From Sphingomonadales bacterium (GTDB lineage Bacteria > Pseudomonadota > Alphaproteobacteria > Sphingomonadales > Sphingomonadaceae), in contig JAFKLV010000264.1 in assembly GCA_017304125.1 (NCBI GenBank), forward strand, positions 1 to 13,330: a DNA stretch of 13,330 nt, given 5' to 3'. A model generated the notes under the pieces. That model ran no database searches. It had not been told where the DNA came from and saw nothing but the letters and a program-made list of their open reading frames with translations. The position numbers were made by a program, and so were the translations under genes. Shown piece after piece: positions 1 through 6,327 of this stretch. Every line of letters starts with the position of its first letter. The stretch's first letter is position 1.

Positions 1-164
1 AGCGGTTGCGGCTGGAGGCGGCGCGCGAACGCGTCGAAAGTTCGCGCGCGCCGATCGAGCAGATCGCGGTGGCTACCGGGTTCGGTGACCCGGAACGGAT
101 GCGCCGCGCCTTCGTCCGCCATTTCGGCCAGCCGCCGCAGGCGCTTAGGCGGATTCGGTCGTGA
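1..164 (+). CDS. AraC/GlxA-type transcriptional regulator, C-terminal fragment
   Basis: Only the last 53 codons are in the window; the reading frame is open from base 3 to the TGA at 162-164. The visible peptide runs RLRLEAARERVES, then IEQIAVATGFGDPERMRRAF, then VRHFGQPPQALRR. This is the second helix-turn-helix of the AraC/XylS DNA-binding domain. The Ile-Ala-Gly-Phe core and the F-x-R-x-F-G-x-x-P ending are family hallmarks, and the wording of the second helix most resembles GlxA-type members that carry an amidase-like (DJ-1/PfpI) sensor domain. The sensor domain lies outside the window, so its ligand and targets cannot be read. It ends 59 bp before the MATE start on the same strand, so it could regulate or be co-transcribed with that pump, but nothing in the sequence proves this. 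Confidence 0.82.
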   Translation, partial: RLRLEAARERVESSRAPIEQIAVATGFGDPERMRRAFVRHFGQPPQALRRIRS

Positions 165-223
165 TCCGCATTTTCGCCGATCGGGAGTAGCGCAATCCGC
201 CGGTCCGTGTGATTTCGCGCGCG

Positions 224-1531
224 ATGACACAATTGACTCGCCGCCATATCTTCACCCAGGCGTGGCCGATCATTCTCGGTCAGGCGCTGGTGCCGCTGGT
301 CGGCGTGGTCGACGCGACGGTGATCGGGCGCACCGGCGATGCCGCGATGCTGGCCGGGGTCGCGCTCGGCGTCACCACGGTCAATCTGATCTTCTGGACC
401 TTCGGCTTCCTGCGGATGGGGGTGACCGGGCTGACCGCGCAGGCGCTGGGCGCAGGCGGCGGAGAGGAACTGCGCGCCTTGCTGGTGCGGGCGCTGCTGC
501 TCGGCTTCGGGCTGGGGGCGGCGTTGCTGTTGCTCTCGCCCGGCATCGTGCCGCTGGCCCTCGCGCTGATGCATGTGCCGGCCAATGCGGCGGAGGCCGC
601 GCATAGCTTCACCGCCGCGCGCTTTCTCGGCGCGCCCGCCGCATTGAGTTTCTACGTGCTCAACGGCTGGCTGCTCGGGCTGGGGCGGACGCGGCTGGCG
701 CTCGCTTGTCAGATCGCGTTCAACGGCATCAATATCCTGCTCGATGTGCTGTTCGTCGCGGTGTTCAAGCTCGGCCCGTGGGGGGCGGGCATCGGCACGT
801 CGATCGCCGAATGGGTCGCGCTGGCGAGCGGGCTATGGGCGGCGCGGCATGTGCTCGGGCCGGGCTGGTGGCGCATCGGGCGGGAGGTGACCTTCGCGCC
901 GGGCGCATTCCGGCGGCTCCTGTCGGTCAACGCCGATATCATGATCCGCACGGTGGCGTTGCTGCTGCTGTTCACCTGGTTCGCGCGGGCCGGCGCGCGG
1001 CTCGGCGCGGTGCCGCTCGCCGCCAATCATGTGCTGATGCAGTTCGTCAGCATCAGCGCCTTCGTGCTCGACGGCTTCGCCTTCACCGCCGAGGCGCGGG
1101 TCGGCGCGGCGATCGGCGCAGGGTCGCGCGCGGGCATGCTCCGCGCGGCGCGGCTGACCGGCGAATTCTCGCTGGCCGGCGGGCTGCTGTTCGCCGCCGG
1201 GATCGCGGCGAGCGGGCCGTGGCTGATCACATTCGTCACGCGCGATCCGGCGGTGCAGGCGCAGGCGGTGGCGATGCTGCCATTCTGCGCGCTGGTGCCG
1301 CTGCTCGGGATGCCGAGCTGGCTGCTCGACGGCATTTTCATCGGCGCGACGCGCGGGCGCACCTTGCGCAACGCGGCGATCGTTTCGCTCGCGCTGTATC
1401 TCGCGACCGATGCATTGCTCCGCGGGCAGGGCGATACCGGGGTGTGGATCGCCTTGCTCGCAAGCTATGTCTATCGCGCGACGGCGCTGGGGCTCGCGCT
1501 GCCGCGTCTGGTGAAGGGCGTGGCGCGCTAG
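224..1531 (+). CDS. MATE-family multidrug/organic cation efflux transporter (DinF branch)
   Basis: This 435-residue inner-membrane protein is almost wholly hydrophobic with short polar loops, consistent with the 12 transmembrane helices of MATE antiporters, which export drugs or organic compounds using a proton or sodium gradient. Near the N-terminus, PLVGVVDATVIGRTG (about residues 24-38) carries the conserved Asp of helix 1. FLRMGVTGLTAQALG (about 63-77) is typical of the DinF-like branch. Length fits the family (about 440-460). I chose the ATG at 224; an in-frame GTG at 209 would add five residues. Neither start has a convincing Shine-Dalgarno sequence, so the exact start is uncertain. The stop codon overlaps that of the convergent hydrolase within a CTAG tetranucleotide. 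The substrate cannot be inferred from sequence. Confidence 0.93.
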   Translation: MTQLTRRHIFTQAWPIILGQALVPLVGVVDATVIGRTGDAAMLAGVALGVTTVNLIFWTFGFLRMGVTGLTAQALGAGGGEELRALLVRALLLGFGLGAALLLLSPGIVPLALALMHVPANAAEAAHSFTAARFLGAPAALSFYVLNGWLLGLGRTRLALACQIAFNGINILLDVLFVAVFKLGPWGAGIGTSIAEWVALASGLWAARHVLGPGWWRIGREVTFAPGAFRRLLSVNADIMIRTVALLLLFTWFARAGARLGAVPLAANHVLMQFVSISAFVLDGFAFTAEARVGAAIGAGSRAGMLRAARLTGEFSLAGGLLFAAGIAASGPWLITFVTRDPAVQAQAVAMLPFCALVPLLGMPSWLLDGIFIGATRGRTLRNAAIVSLALYLATDALLRGQGDTGVWIALLASYVYRATALGLALPRLVKGVAR

Positions 1532-2217
1532 GCGCTTCTGGCGGCCTCGTCGATCAGCGCGGCGATCTCGGCCGGATGCGACGCAAGCGAGGCGTGGCTT
1601 GCATCGAGGGTGATCGTGCGTTGCGGGTTCATGCGTGCGGCCATCATCCGCTCATTGGCCGGGTCGATCATGCGGTCGGCGCCGGAAACCTGATACCAGC
1701 ACGGCTTGGCGCGCCACGCCGGCGCGGTGATTGCATTGCCGAAGGTGCTGCCGAGCGGCGCCTTTTGCGTCACCGCCATGACCAGCGCTTCGTCTGCGGT
1801 GAGATCCTGACAGAAACTCTCGCGGAACTTGTCGGGCTTGATCCACAGATAGCCGTCGCTGTCGGGCGCGATATTGGCAAAGGCCGCGGGCGGCATCGTC
1901 TGGCTGATGCCGCCCGGGCTTTCGCCAGCATCGGGGGCAAAGGCCGCGACATAGACCAGCGCCTTCACATTGGGCAGGTCGCCCATTTCGGTGATGACCG
2001 CGCCGCCGTAGGAATGCCCGACCAGGACCACCGGGCCGGCGATCTGCCGGACCATCTTGCGCGTCCGTTCGGCATCGCCGGCCAGCGACGTCAGCGGATT
2101 TTCCACCGCGTGGAGATCGGTATATCCCAGCCGGGTCAGGTCGACGATCGCCTTGGCCCAATGGGCGGCGCCGCCCCAAAAGCCGTGGACGAGAACGATA
2201 GCGGGCGTGTCGGGCAT
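1528..2217 (-). CDS. Alpha/beta-fold hydrolase (esterase/EstA-like)
   Basis: A 229-residue cytoplasmic enzyme of the alpha/beta hydrolase fold; no signal peptide is visible. The oxyanion-hole motif HGFWGG is at 11-16, and the nucleophile elbow GHSYGG at 67-72 puts the catalytic Ser at 69. A plausible acid is Asp181 in SGADRMIDP, and the base is His208 in LDASHASLASHP. The short N-terminus and the late SGA-D-R-x-I and SH-A/S-L-x-S-HP motifs resemble the subgroup usually annotated as alpha/beta hydrolase or EstC-like esterase, related to plant methyl-esterase/hydroxynitrile-lyase-type folds. The start is supported by GGAG (complement of 2224-2227) six bases before the ATG. The gene is convergent with the MATE pump and lies 111 bp downstream of the retropepsin-like gene on the same strand. 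Substrate unknown. Confidence 0.92.
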   Translation of the reverse strand: MPDTPAIVLVHGFWGGAAHWAKAIVDLTRLGYTDLHAVENPLTSLAGDAERTRKMVRQIAGPVVLVGHSYGGAVITEMGDLPNVKALVYVAAFAPDAGESPGGISQTMPPAAFANIAPDSDGYLWIKPDKFRESFCQDLTADEALVMAVTQKAPLGSTFGNAITAPAWRAKPCWYQVSGADRMIDPANERMMAARMNPQRTITLDASHASLASHPAEIAALIDEAARSA

Positions 2218-2328
2218 CTTGCTCTCCAGACAAACGGCCCTTCACGCCACCCGGCCGCTCGACGAAACGCCGTTTAAGGCACCGCGTTCCCTCGATCTTG
2301 TGCTGTGGCGGAAGGCGCGCCGATCGAT

Positions 2329-3252
2329 CTAGGCGCAGCTCTTGCGCTGCGGCGGCCTGGCGCCGTTGGGGGTCAGGATGACCTTGCCGATGCGCGGATC
2401 CCAGATGCTGGTGAAACGCGGCAGGAAGCCGATCCCCAGCATCAGTCGCTCATCCTGCTGTTCGCCGCGCTCAAGATCGACCAGATCGACATGCTTGCCG
2501 GCAAAGATCGCCGGCGTCACCGCAACACAGCCCTTGCCCGGCCGCGGCTTGACCACCTTCGACGCGGCAATCCGCTTCCAGCTGGCGGGTTGCAGGTTCA
2601 GGCTGTCCCAGCCGGTCGTGCGGATGACGGTGGGCGTGGAATGGCCGCCGATGCTCGCGGTGAACGGGCGCACCGGGCTCGACGGGAGGAAGGACAGCAC
2701 GATGCTCTCGCGCGTCCGCGGGGAGGGCGGCGCCTTGGCCAGCGGCACCAAGCGGACGATTTGCTTACGATAGTCGATCGTCGTGACATATTTCTTGAGG
2801 AAGCCCCAGCCGAGCCAGCCCAGGAAGCGCGGATCGATATCCTGTTGTTGCTGACGCGCATCGATGCTCAGCGCGGCATCCGGCGTCTTGCCGTTGCCCG
2901 ATGCGGCGGGAACCTTGAGCACGCCGGCGAGATCCACTTTGTGCGCGCCGGCGTGGCGGCGCAGGACGATCGACTGCCCCGGCCCGGAATCGTCGCCGCC
3001 GACCTGCACGCCCTTGTCGAGTTTGACGTAATTGCGGTTGAACAGGAAGCGATCGTAAGTGCCGGTGTCGAGCAGGAAGACGCCCGGTTTCCCGTCCACC
3101 GCGCCCTTGATCAGCGGGAAGCCTTCCCGGTTGAGCTGGAACGGCAGCACGATCTCCGCCGCGGCGGGGGCGGCGGCGTGATGCTTTGCGGTCTTGGCGG
3201 AGGCGGCGCACGGCAGGGCCACGAGCAGGATAGCGAGGGCTGCGATCTTCAT
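2329..3252 (-). CDS. Exported retropepsin-like aspartyl protease family protein, two lobes, second lobe degenerate
   Basis: 307 residues with a signal peptide (MKIAALAILLVALPCAASA, cleavage near residue 19), so probably periplasmic. Lobe 1 (about 35-170) has the aspartyl protease signature FLLDTGTYDRFLF, with DTG at 62-64, and a later hydrophobic-Gly motif GWLGWGFL (145-152). Lobe 2 (about 180-296) repeats the plan: IGGHSTPTVIRTTGWDSLNL, where DTG has become TTG at 212-214, followed by LMLGIGFL (270-277). Retropepsin-type proteases need two Asp residues, usually one per lobe or per monomer. This protein therefore keeps only one, unless it dimerises through lobe 1. It may be a weak or non-catalytic member, or act as a binding protein. 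No strong Shine-Dalgarno precedes the ATG; the start rests on the good signal peptide. It starts 87 bp after the end of the lysE-type gene on the same strand. Confidence 0.8.
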   Translation of the reverse strand: MKIAALAILLVALPCAASAKTAKHHAAAPAAAEIVLPFQLNREGFPLIKGAVDGKPGVFLLDTGTYDRFLFNRNYVKLDKGVQVGGDDSGPGQSIVLRRHAGAHKVDLAGVLKVPAASGNGKTPDAALSIDARQQQQDIDPRFLGWLGWGFLKKYVTTIDYRKQIVRLVPLAKAPPSPRTRESIVLSFLPSSPVRPFTASIGGHSTPTVIRTTGWDSLNLQPASWKRIAASKVVKPRPGKGCVAVTPAIFAGKHVDLVDLERGEQQDERLMLGIGFLPRFTSIWDPRIGKVILTPNGARPPQRKSCA

Positions 3253-3339
3253 GCCGTGACCATGCCGGGAGGCCGCGCCACGTTCAAGCAGATCGCGGCA
3301 GGAAGCGTCGGATTTCTGGCGCTTATTGGCGCGCCTGCG

Positions 3340-3969
3340 TCACGATGGCCTGACCTTGAGCAGCGCCAGCCCGAAGCCGACGAAGATTGCGCCCGTGATG
3401 CGGTTGAACAACCGCTTGATCGCGGGCCGGCTCAGATAGCGCGACAGCGAATGTCCGCCAAAGGCATAGACGCCGTACCACGCGCATTCCACCGCGGCGA
3501 AGGTCAGCACCAGAATGGCGAATTGCGGCGCCTGCGGCTGGGTCGGCGTGACGAATTGCGGCAGGAACGCCGCGGCGAACAGGATCAGCTTGGGATTGCT
3601 GATGCCGATCGCAAAGCCGCCGCGAAACAGCCCGCCCGGCGATACCGCCGTGGGAAGCGTGTCGCTGCCCACGTCGATCGGGCTGGCCTCGCTGCGCCAC
3701 GCCTTGATGCCGAGATAGATCAGATAGGCGACGCCGGCATAGCGCAGCACCTCAAAGGCGCCGGGCACCGCCAGCAGCAAGGTCGTCAGCCCCGCGGCCG
3801 AGGCGGCGAGGACGGTGACGACCGCCGCGAGGCAGCCGGCCATCGCCGCGATGCTGCGCTTCATCCCCATTTCCACGCTGCGCGACAGGATGTGGAGCAT
3901 GTTCGGCCCGGGCGTGCCTGACAGCAGGAACACCGCGCCCGTGAACAGCCACCACGTGTGAAGCGTCAT
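3340..3969 (-). CDS. LysE/RhtB-family amino-acid (or small metabolite) exporter
   Basis: A 209-residue inner-membrane protein, the usual length for LysE/RhtB exporters, with about six hydrophobic segments. The N-terminal signature is clear: FLLSGTPGPNMLHILSRSVEMG (about 14-35) with the conserved TPGPN turn, then a Gly-rich helix MAGCLAAVVTVLAASAAG. RYAGVAYLIYLGIKAWR (about 77-93) is the conserved end of helix 3, and FAIGISNPKLILFAAAFLPQF carries the conserved NPK of the fourth segment. Members export amino acids or related compounds such as homoserine lactone or threonine; the substrate here is not predictable. The ATG at 3969 has an AAGGA-type ribosome-binding site eight bases upstream. The gene is divergent from the arsR operon across 151 bp, so the operator there could also affect it. 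Confidence 0.93.
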   Translation of the reverse strand: MTLHTWWLFTGAVFLLSGTPGPNMLHILSRSVEMGMKRSIAAMAGCLAAVVTVLAASAAGLTTLLLAVPGAFEVLRYAGVAYLIYLGIKAWRSEASPIDVGSDTLPTAVSPGGLFRGGFAIGISNPKLILFAAAFLPQFVTPTQPQAPQFAILVLTFAAVECAWYGVYAFGGHSLSRYLSRPAIKRLFNRITGAIFVGFGLALLKVRPS

Positions 3970-4038
3970 CCCTTGCGTCCTTTTGCCGACCCGAAACGAG
4001 GGGTTCGTTACGACCTGATATCGGCAGCTTTGCGGCGG

Positions 4039-4054
4039 ACCGGATGATTCCGGT
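4039..4054. repeat. Short perfect inverted repeat in the lysE-arsR intergenic region
   Basis: ACCGGA-TGAT-TCCGGT is a perfect 6-bp inverted repeat with a 4-base spacer. It lies 70-85 bases upstream of the exporter start and 67 bases before the arsR-type gene. It could be a protein-binding dyad or a small hairpin in the exporter's leader. A second GC-rich arm pair (GGCGG near 4034 and CCGCC near 4065) flanks it. No known consensus is matched and function is unassigned. Confidence 0.35.
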
Positions 4055-4078
4055 GGCCAATTCGCCGCCTGATCTATA

Positions 4079-4112
4079 ATTAGTATTGACTAATGCATTA
4101 GTACAAGCTAAT
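4079..4112. promoter_or_regulatory. Tandem operator of the ArsR-type repressor (two ATTAGT-N4-RCTAAT boxes)
   Basis: Two imperfect palindromes sit side by side: ATTAGTATTGACTAAT (4079-4094) and ATTAGTACAAGCTAAT (4097-4112). They repeat with an 18-bp period, and their junction forms the perfect 14-bp palindrome ACTAATGCATTAGT (4089-4102). The stretch is AT-rich in an otherwise GC-rich window. ArsR-family repressors typically bind AT-rich dyads of this size just ahead of their own genes, so autoregulation is the natural reading. The boxes overlap the best promoter candidate and end nine bases before the arsR ATG. An 18-bp period is somewhat under two helical turns, so two dimers would bind on nearly the same DNA face. 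The sites are also upstream of the divergent exporter gene. Confidence 0.7.
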
Positions 4113-4114
4113 CA
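4086..4114 (+). promoter_or_regulatory. Candidate promoter of the arsR operon, possibly giving a leaderless transcript
   Basis: TTGACT (4086-4091) resembles a -35 box; TAATCA (4109-4114), 17 bases downstream, is a weaker -10 box. Transcription would start about seven bases later, at 4121, which is the A of the first ATG of the arsR-type gene. No Shine-Dalgarno sequence precedes that ATG, consistent with a leaderless mRNA. An alternative is the perfect TATAAT at 4075-4080, but it has no recognisable -35 partner. In either case the tandem operator covers the promoter. Confidence 0.45.
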
Positions 4115-4120
4115 AAATGC

Positions 4121-4447
4121 ATGATGCCATCGGCGCAAATCGACAATGTGCTCCGGGCCCTTTCGGACCCGACACGGCGCGCGGTGTTCGAGCGTGTCGC
4201 GCGATCGGAGCTCAACGTCGTCGAGCTGACCCGCGAAAGCGGGGTCACGCAGGGCGCGGTGTCGCAGCATCTCAAATTGCTCAAACAGGCGGGGCTGGTG
4301 ACCGAGCGGCCCGAGGGGCGCAGGGTGTTCTACCGCGCCCGGCCGGAGGGACTGACCCCGCTGTTCGACTGGCTCAGCCATTATGACGCCTTCTGGCGCG
4401 ATCGGTTTGCCGATCTGCGTCTGCTTCTCAAGGAGATCGATCAATGA
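4121..4447 (+). CDS. ArsR/SmtB-family winged-helix repressor
   Basis: A 108-residue winged-helix DNA-binding protein, normal length for ArsR regulators. It opens with IDNVLRALSDPTRRAVFERVA (about 7-27), the hallmark ArsR start. The recognition helix is in VTQGAVSQHLKLLKQAGLV (about 42-60), and the wing is ERPEGRRVFYRARPEGL (about 62-78). The C-terminus (FDWLSHYDAFWRDRFADLRLLLKEID) is the dimer helix typical of the subfamily found beside SRPBCC/AHSA1 genes. There is no cysteine in the protein, so the classical ELCVCD metal site is absent; I infer that it does not sense arsenic or heavy metals by thiols. Its TGA overlaps the ATG of the next gene (ATGA), which indicates translational coupling. 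A second in-frame ATG at 4124 is possible. The tandem operator directly upstream points to autorepression. Confidence 0.93.
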   Translation: MMPSAQIDNVLRALSDPTRRAVFERVARSELNVVELTRESGVTQGAVSQHLKLLKQAGLVTERPEGRRVFYRARPEGLTPLFDWLSHYDAFWRDRFADLRLLLKEIDQ

Positions 4448-4911
4448 CCGACAGCATGGTGCAGGCCGAGGCGCGGGTGATCGCGGTCGATGAGGTATTC
4501 CCGCACGCGCCCGAGACGATCTGGAAGACGCTGGTCCACCCCGAGCTGATCGCGCGCTGGCTGCGGATGACCCCGGTCGGCTTCGAGCCGGTCGTCGGCA
4601 ATCACTTTACCTATCAGACCAGCGCGGCGGGCGAATGGGACGGGACGATCCGTTGCGAGGTGATCGAGGTGCAGCCGCATCGCCGGCTGGCCTATCGCTG
4701 GCGCGGCGGGCATGCCGCCAACATGGGTTACGGCTCGCTGCTCGATACGGTGGTGACGCTGACGCTCGAGCCGGTCAACGGCGGCACCCGGCTGCGCGTG
4801 GTCCATTCCGGGTTCGAGCTGCCGCGCAACGAAACCGCCTATCGCAACATGAGCGGGGGCTGGGTTGGCGTCGTCGCCCGCGTCGGAGAGATTGCCGGCG
4901 AACAGGCCTGA
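4444..4911 (+). CDS. SRPBCC-family protein (AHSA1/activator of Hsp90 ATPase homologue 1-like)
   Basis: A 155-residue cytoplasmic protein of the START/Bet v1-like helix-grip fold, which binds hydrophobic ligands in a deep cavity. Diagnostic stretches are DEVFPHAPETIWKTLVHPELIARWL (about 16-40), WDGTIRCEVIEVQPHRRLAYRW (about 64-85) with the typical P-x-R-L-x-Y-x-W, a strand run VVTLTLEPVNGGTRLRVVHSGF (about 103-124), and a C-terminal helix GWVGVVARVGEIA. The family is often encoded directly after an ArsR-type gene of this subtype. Its ATG overlaps the arsR stop, so the two proteins are probably made in step. The biological ligand is unknown; sensing or carrying the molecule that relieves repression is a reasonable hypothesis, not shown by the sequence. 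The name AHSA1 reflects the fold and does not imply an Hsp90 role in bacteria. Confidence 0.9.
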   Translation: MTDSMVQAEARVIAVDEVFPHAPETIWKTLVHPELIARWLRMTPVGFEPVVGNHFTYQTSAAGEWDGTIRCEVIEVQPHRRLAYRWRGGHAANMGYGSLLDTVVTLTLEPVNGGTRLRVVHSGFELPRNETAYRNMSGGWVGVVARVGEIAGEQA

Positions 4912-4945
4912 TACCTTCGTCCATCGCCCAAGCAGGAGCGAGATC

Positions 4946-5716
4946 ATGAGCCAGGAACTGCCCGAAAACCATCCGCCGGTCGTATCGCCCGAGGCGTGGC
5001 GCGCGGCGCGCGATGCGATGCTGGTGAAGGAAAAGGCGCTGGTCCGCGCGCGCGACGCGCTGGCGGCCGACCGGCGGCGGATGCCGTGGATGGCGGTCGA
5101 CAAGGATTATGTGTTCGACGGCCCCGATGGCGCGGCGAGCCTGCTCGATCTGTTCGCGGGGCGGCGCCAGCTGATCGTCTATCGCGCGTTTTTCGAGCCG
5201 GAGGTGTTCGGCTGGCCCGATCACGGGTGCCGCGGCTGTTCGCTCGGCGCCGATCAGGTCTCGAAGCTGGTTCACCTCAACCAGCGCGATACCACCCTGG
5301 TCTATGCCTCGCGCGCGCCGCAGCCCGATATCGCACGGCTCAAGGCGCGCATGGGGTGGGAGCAGATCCCCTGGTATACGATCACCGATAGCTTCGATCA
5401 GGATTTCGGGGTCGACGAATGGCACGGGCACAATGTGTTCATCCACGACGGCGCCAAGATCTATCGCACCTATTTCATCGACAATCGCGGTGACGAGGCG
5501 ATGGGCTCGTTGTGGAGCTATCTCGATCTCACCCCGCTCGGCCGGCAGGAATTGTGGGAGGATTCGCCGGACGGATATCCGCAAAGCCCGCCGTACAAAT
5601 GGTGGAACTGGAACGACAATTACGGTGCGGAGGACAAGCCGGACCCGAAATGGGTCGAAGTGTCGGATGCCGGCGAGGCGGCGTTTCGCGATCCCGATGC
5701 GCCGGTGAAGGCGTGA
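4946..5716 (+). CDS. DUF899-family thioredoxin-like protein
   Basis: A 256-residue cytoplasmic protein that I recognise as DUF899. The N-terminal part (PPVVSPEAWRAARDAMLVKEKALVRARDALAADRRRMPW) and the signature KDYVFDGPDG at about 53-62 are typical. A thioredoxin-fold core follows: LIVYRAFFEPE, then GCRGCSLGADQV with a CxxC at Cys95 and Cys98. The C-terminal YKWWNWNDNYG is another family hallmark. The CxxC suggests redox or dithiol chemistry, but no reaction is established. I chose the ATG at 4946 because AGGAG (4934-4938) lies seven bases upstream; a longer open frame reaches back to 4865 but overlaps the preceding gene and lacks that signal. It is the third gene of the operon, 34 bp after the SRPBCC gene, and its stop overlaps the next start (GTGA). 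Confidence 0.92.
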   Translation: MSQELPENHPPVVSPEAWRAARDAMLVKEKALVRARDALAADRRRMPWMAVDKDYVFDGPDGAASLLDLFAGRRQLIVYRAFFEPEVFGWPDHGCRGCSLGADQVSKLVHLNQRDTTLVYASRAPQPDIARLKARMGWEQIPWYTITDSFDQDFGVDEWHGHNVFIHDGAKIYRTYFIDNRGDEAMGSLWSYLDLTPLGRQELWEDSPDGYPQSPPYKWWNWNDNYGAEDKPDPKWVEVSDAGEAAFRDPDAPVKA

Positions 5717-5934
5717 GCGCGTCGCGCTGGCTCGCCTTTGCGGCCAGCCCGACGTTTGCGCTGATGGCGCTGCTGAGCTTCGCTTACGGCACGGACCCGC
5801 TGATCTGCTCGGCGATGGGCGCCGACGCGACCGGCGGGATGACCGCAATGTATGCGCTGATGAGCCTGTTCCACGCCGGGCCGTGGCTCGCGTTCAGGGT
5901 TGGGCGGCGGCGGGAAAGCGCGTCACCTCGGTGA
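5713..5934 (+). CDS. Small hydrophobic protein, 73 residues, last gene of the arsR operon
   Basis: A short gene starting at a GTG that overlaps the DUF899 stop codon (GTGA at 5713-5716), the arrangement of translational coupling. The product begins SASRWLAFAASPTFALMALLSFAYG, contains GMTAMYALMSLFHAGPWLAF, and ends in an Arg-rich tail GRRRESASPR. This predicts two transmembrane helices with the basic tail in the cytoplasm. One Cys (in LICSAMG) sits between them. I do not recognise a family. The same frame is open further upstream, but the residues there are Arg/Gly-rich antisense-like sequence and not a credible extension. Its 3' end overlaps the convergent NTF2-like gene by 41 bp. It may recruit the DUF899 protein to the membrane; this is inference only. 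Confidence 0.68.
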   Translation: MSASRWLAFAASPTFALMALLSFAYGTDPLICSAMGADATGGMTAMYALMSLFHAGPWLAFRVGRRRESASPR

Positions 5935-6316
5935 AGATCACCTGCCACCGGCCGTCGCGCTTCGCCCAGATATCGGCAAAGCGCATATGGCTGGTGAAGG
6001 ACTTGCCGCCGTCGGTGCCGCGGAGCGTCACTTCGCCCGAAAGCACCGCGCCGTCACGCCACACCCGGTTGATCGCATGTTCGACGACGAACGGCTGGAG
6101 CGAGAAGCCCGGGGCGGTCGAGTCGCGGATGAACTCGGCCTTGGTCGATATCTCGGCGCCGCCGTTGACCAGCGTGTAATCGTCGGCCAGCAGCCGGTGC
6201 AGCGCGGCGCCGTCATTATGCATTTGCGCCTGATCGTAATCCGCGGCGGCCTGCGCCAGATCGGCGGGCAGCGCGGCGGTCGTGGCGGCCAAAGCGGCCA
6301 ATAGTATCGCGGGCAT
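5894..6316 (-). CDS. Exported NTF2-like (DUF4440/SnoaL-like) protein
   Basis: A 140-residue protein with a short hydrophobic N-terminus (MPAILLAALAATTAALPA) that looks like a signal peptide, although it lacks a basic residue. The rest is a cone-shaped NTF2-like fold: an N-terminal helix ADLAQAAADYDQAQMHNDGAALHRLLADDYTLVNGGAE, then TKAEFIRDSTAPGF, and strands VEHAINRVWRDGAVLSGEVTLRG, FADIWAKRDGRWQVIFTEVTRF. This matches DUF4440/SnoaL-like proteins, which bind or transform small molecules in varied ways; no catalytic role can be assigned. I chose the ATG at 6316 because AAGGAG (complement of 6323-6328) lies six bases upstream; the frame stays open further back inside the NIPSNAP gene. It is the last gene of a three-gene operon, 11 bp after the NIPSNAP stop, and overlaps the convergent small membrane protein gene by 41 bp. 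Confidence 0.88.
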   Translation of the reverse strand: MPAILLAALAATTAALPADLAQAAADYDQAQMHNDGAALHRLLADDYTLVNGGAEISTKAEFIRDSTAPGFSLQPFVVEHAINRVWRDGAVLSGEVTLRGTDGGKSFTSHMRFADIWAKRDGRWQVIFTEVTRFPAAAQP

Positions 6317-6327
6317 CTGTATCTCCT

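Noticed and set aside
706..2277. A 523-codon plus-strand frame across the MATE gene and the hydrolase gene
   Set aside because: It is an off-frame shadow of the MATE gene followed by antisense of the hydrolase; the Arg/Ala/Gly-rich product shows no fold.
2305..3921. A 538-codon plus-strand frame
   Set aside because: It is antisense to the retropepsin-like gene and the LysE-type gene, both of which have clear family motifs.
4112..4444. A 110-codon minus-strand frame antisense to the ArsR-type gene
   Set aside because: It fully overlaps a well-supported winged-helix gene and shows no domain of its own.
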